Source of the DNA: CBFHWU01 sp965659665
Lineage (GTDB): Bacteria; Bacteroidota; Bacteroidia; Flavobacteriales; Flavobacteriaceae
DNA: 64,000 nt
Assembly (NCBI GenBank): GCA_965659665.1
Contig: CBFHWU010000009.1
Coordinates: 1 to 64,000 of the forward strand
Reading direction: 5' to 3'
Shown here in pieces: positions 63,076 to 64,000 of this stretch. Each line of letters starts with the position of its first letter. Position 1 is the first letter of the stretch. Under the pieces are notes generated by a model. It did no database searches. It was given only the letters and a program-made list of their open reading frames with translations, and was not told the origin of the DNA. The position numbers and the translations under genes were made by a program.

Positions 63076-63140
63076 CCAACTTAAATGTTTTCACAACGGA
63101 ATAATCCTTATTGTGAATTGCTTTCAAAATCAAATATAAT
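63045..63140 (-). ncRNA. tracrRNA of a type II CRISPR-Cas system
   Basis: On the minus strand, from about 63140 or 63126 to 63045, the parts follow the tracrRNA order. An anti-repeat (TTTTGAAAGCAATTCACAA region, 63111-63128) would pair with CRISPR repeats starting near GTTGTGAATTGCTTTCAAA, a pattern I associate with Bacteroidota type II-C. A nexus-like hairpin follows (GGA-TTAT-TCC, 63098-63107), then GTTGTGAAAAC, and a terminator hairpin. Its promoter box TATATTTG overlaps the distal anti-repeat, so the 5' end is uncertain. It diverges from cas9, a common layout for this subtype. Confidence 0.85.
63132..63139 (-). promoter_or_regulatory. -7 promoter box TATATTTG of tracrRNA
   Basis: TATATTTG on the minus strand matches TAnnTTTG and lies immediately before the anti-repeat. 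Transcription would start near 63126-63128. No clear -33 TTG was seen; the region upstream is the start of cas9. Confidence 0.45.
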
Positions 63141-63149
63141 AAAAATTTA

Positions 63150-64000
63150 ATGATGAAACGAATTTTAGGACTGGATTTAGGAACAAATTCAATTGGATGG
63201 GCATTGGTTAACGAAGCAGAAAACAAACAAGAACAATCAGAAATTGTGAAATTAGGAGTTAGGGTAAATCCTTTAACTACTGATGAGCAAACAGATTTTG
63301 AAAAAGGAAAACCTCTTTCTGTAAATGCTGACAGGACTTTAAAACGTGGTGCCAGAAGAAATCTACAACGTTTTAAACTCCGTAGAATGAATTTGATAAA
63401 AATTCTAAAAAAACACCAAATCATATCTGATAAAACTCTGTTAACCGAAATAGGTAAAAATACGACACATCAAACCTTGAGGTTAAGAGCAAAAGCAGCA
63501 GTTGAACCAATTGAACTGGAAGATTTTGCAAAAGTGTTGTTGGTCATCAACAAAAAAAGAGGTTATAGAAGCAGCAGAAAAGCCGTAAACGAAGAAGAAG
63601 GAATGGCAATTGATGGAATGGCTGTTGCTAAAGAACTTTATGAAAATAATATATCGCCAGGGCAATATGTTTATGATATTCTAAAAACTGAAAAAAAATA
63701 TGTCCCTGATTTTTATCGTTCCGATTTAGTAGCCGAGTTTGATAAAATATGGAATCATCAGAAAAAGTTCTATCCTAATATTTTGCAGGATAAACTTTAC
63801 AAAGAACTGCAAGGTAAAAATAAAGGGGCGACATGGGCTATTTGCCAAAAACCATTTGGAATTGAAGGGATAAAATTAGAAGGAAAAACGACCGAACAAA
63901 AATTGAAAAAATACGAGTTGCGAACCCTCGCACTTCAAGAGAAAATAAATTTGGAATATTTGGCTATTGTTTTACAAGAAATTAATAATGACCTCAATAA
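63150..64000 (+). CDS. cas9: CRISPR-associated endonuclease Cas9, 5' part (runs off the window)
   Basis: The frame is open from the ATG at 63150 (a second ATG follows at 63153) to the window end, giving 283 whole codons with no stop. RuvC-I motif ILGLDLGTNSIGWAL has the catalytic Asp at residue 9. An Arg-rich bridge helix (LKRGARRNLQRFKLRR) lies at about 66-81, and INKKRGYRSSRK near 131-142. Size and sequence type fit Bacteroidota type II-C Cas9, whose full length is near 1400 residues. HNH and the PAM-interacting domain are beyond the window. A tracrRNA is divergent just upstream. It was missed by a stop-bounded ORF search because it has no stop here. Confidence 0.93.
   Translation, partial: MMKRILGLDLGTNSIGWALVNEAENKQEQSEIVKLGVRVNPLTTDEQTDFEKGKPLSVNADRTLKRGARRNLQRFKLRRMNLIKILKKHQIISDKTLLTEIGKNTTHQTLRLRAKAAVEPIELEDFAKVLLVINKKRGYRSSRKAVNEEEGMAIDGMAVAKELYENNISPGQYVYDILKTEKKYVPDFYRSDLVAEFDKIWNHQKKFYPNILQDKLYKELQGKNKGATWAICQKPFGIEGIKLEGKTTEQKLKKYELRTLALQEKINLEYLAIVLQEINNDLN

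Noticed and set aside
63111..63140. Single repeat-like unit as the start of a CRISPR array
   Set aside because: No second copy is in the window, and the minus-strand nexus and terminator show it to be the anti-repeat of tracrRNA.

Overview
This window is an AT-rich stretch of a Bacteroidota chromosome, most likely from the family Flavobacteriaceae. Supporting signs are a fused lpxC-fabZ gene, PorX (response regulator plus PglZ domain, tied to type IX secretion), AsmA-like and SusC-style TonB proteins, and bifunctional hisB and hisIE. Promoter-like TAnnTTTG boxes with an upstream TTG, the Bacteroidota sigma-factor pattern, precede several genes, and TTG starts without Shine-Dalgarno sequences are frequent. 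Species cannot be told from the sequence. No rRNA, tRNA or insertion sequence was found.

Layout. 0-3.7 kb (minus): mnmE, a GNAT-like protein and an outer-membrane protein. 3.8-8.9 kb (plus): YfhO-type membrane protein, glycosyltransferase and flippase, a surface-glycan cassette. 8.9-19.9 kb: housekeeping genes (uvrA, an ECF sigma factor with an untracked 48-residue companion, nth, bcp, a metallo-beta-lactamase-fold enzyme, an esterase, a dihydroorotase-like protein, a LolD-like ATPase). 20.1-25.0 kb (minus): serC-serA, a DUF6787-like membrane protein, a small His-rich protein and a TonB receptor with an Asp/His-rich loop, apparently one operon. 25.1-32.3 kb: LuxC-type acyl-CoA reductase, ferredoxin, ychF, parE and parC. 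32.2-35.2 kb: terC, a lipoprotein and an XRE regulator diverging from an M14 peptidase, with repeated TGTTTACA sites between them. 35.2-44.1 kb: Lrp regulator, ppc, aroB, proline dehydrogenase, tsaE, porX and an HD hydrolase. 44.2-50.4 kb (plus): lpxD, lpxC-fabZ, lpxA, efp, sucD, fabG and an SPFH protein. 50.4-57.5 kb (plus): a complete hisGDCBHAF(IE) operon.

The his operon is preceded by a legible transcription attenuator: a 17-codon leader peptide with three His codons, an antiterminator arm at its stop codon, and a strong terminator just before hisG. None of these lies in an annotated gene.

From 57.5 kb the character changes to a decayed reading frame, an unrecognised outer-membrane-like protein, an AsmA-family protein and long gene-poor gaps. 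At the right edge the window enters a type II CRISPR-Cas locus: a divergent tracrRNA with anti-repeat, nexus hairpin and terminator, and the first 283 codons of a cas9 (probably II-C) that runs off the end. The rest of cas9, cas1, cas2 and the array are outside the window.
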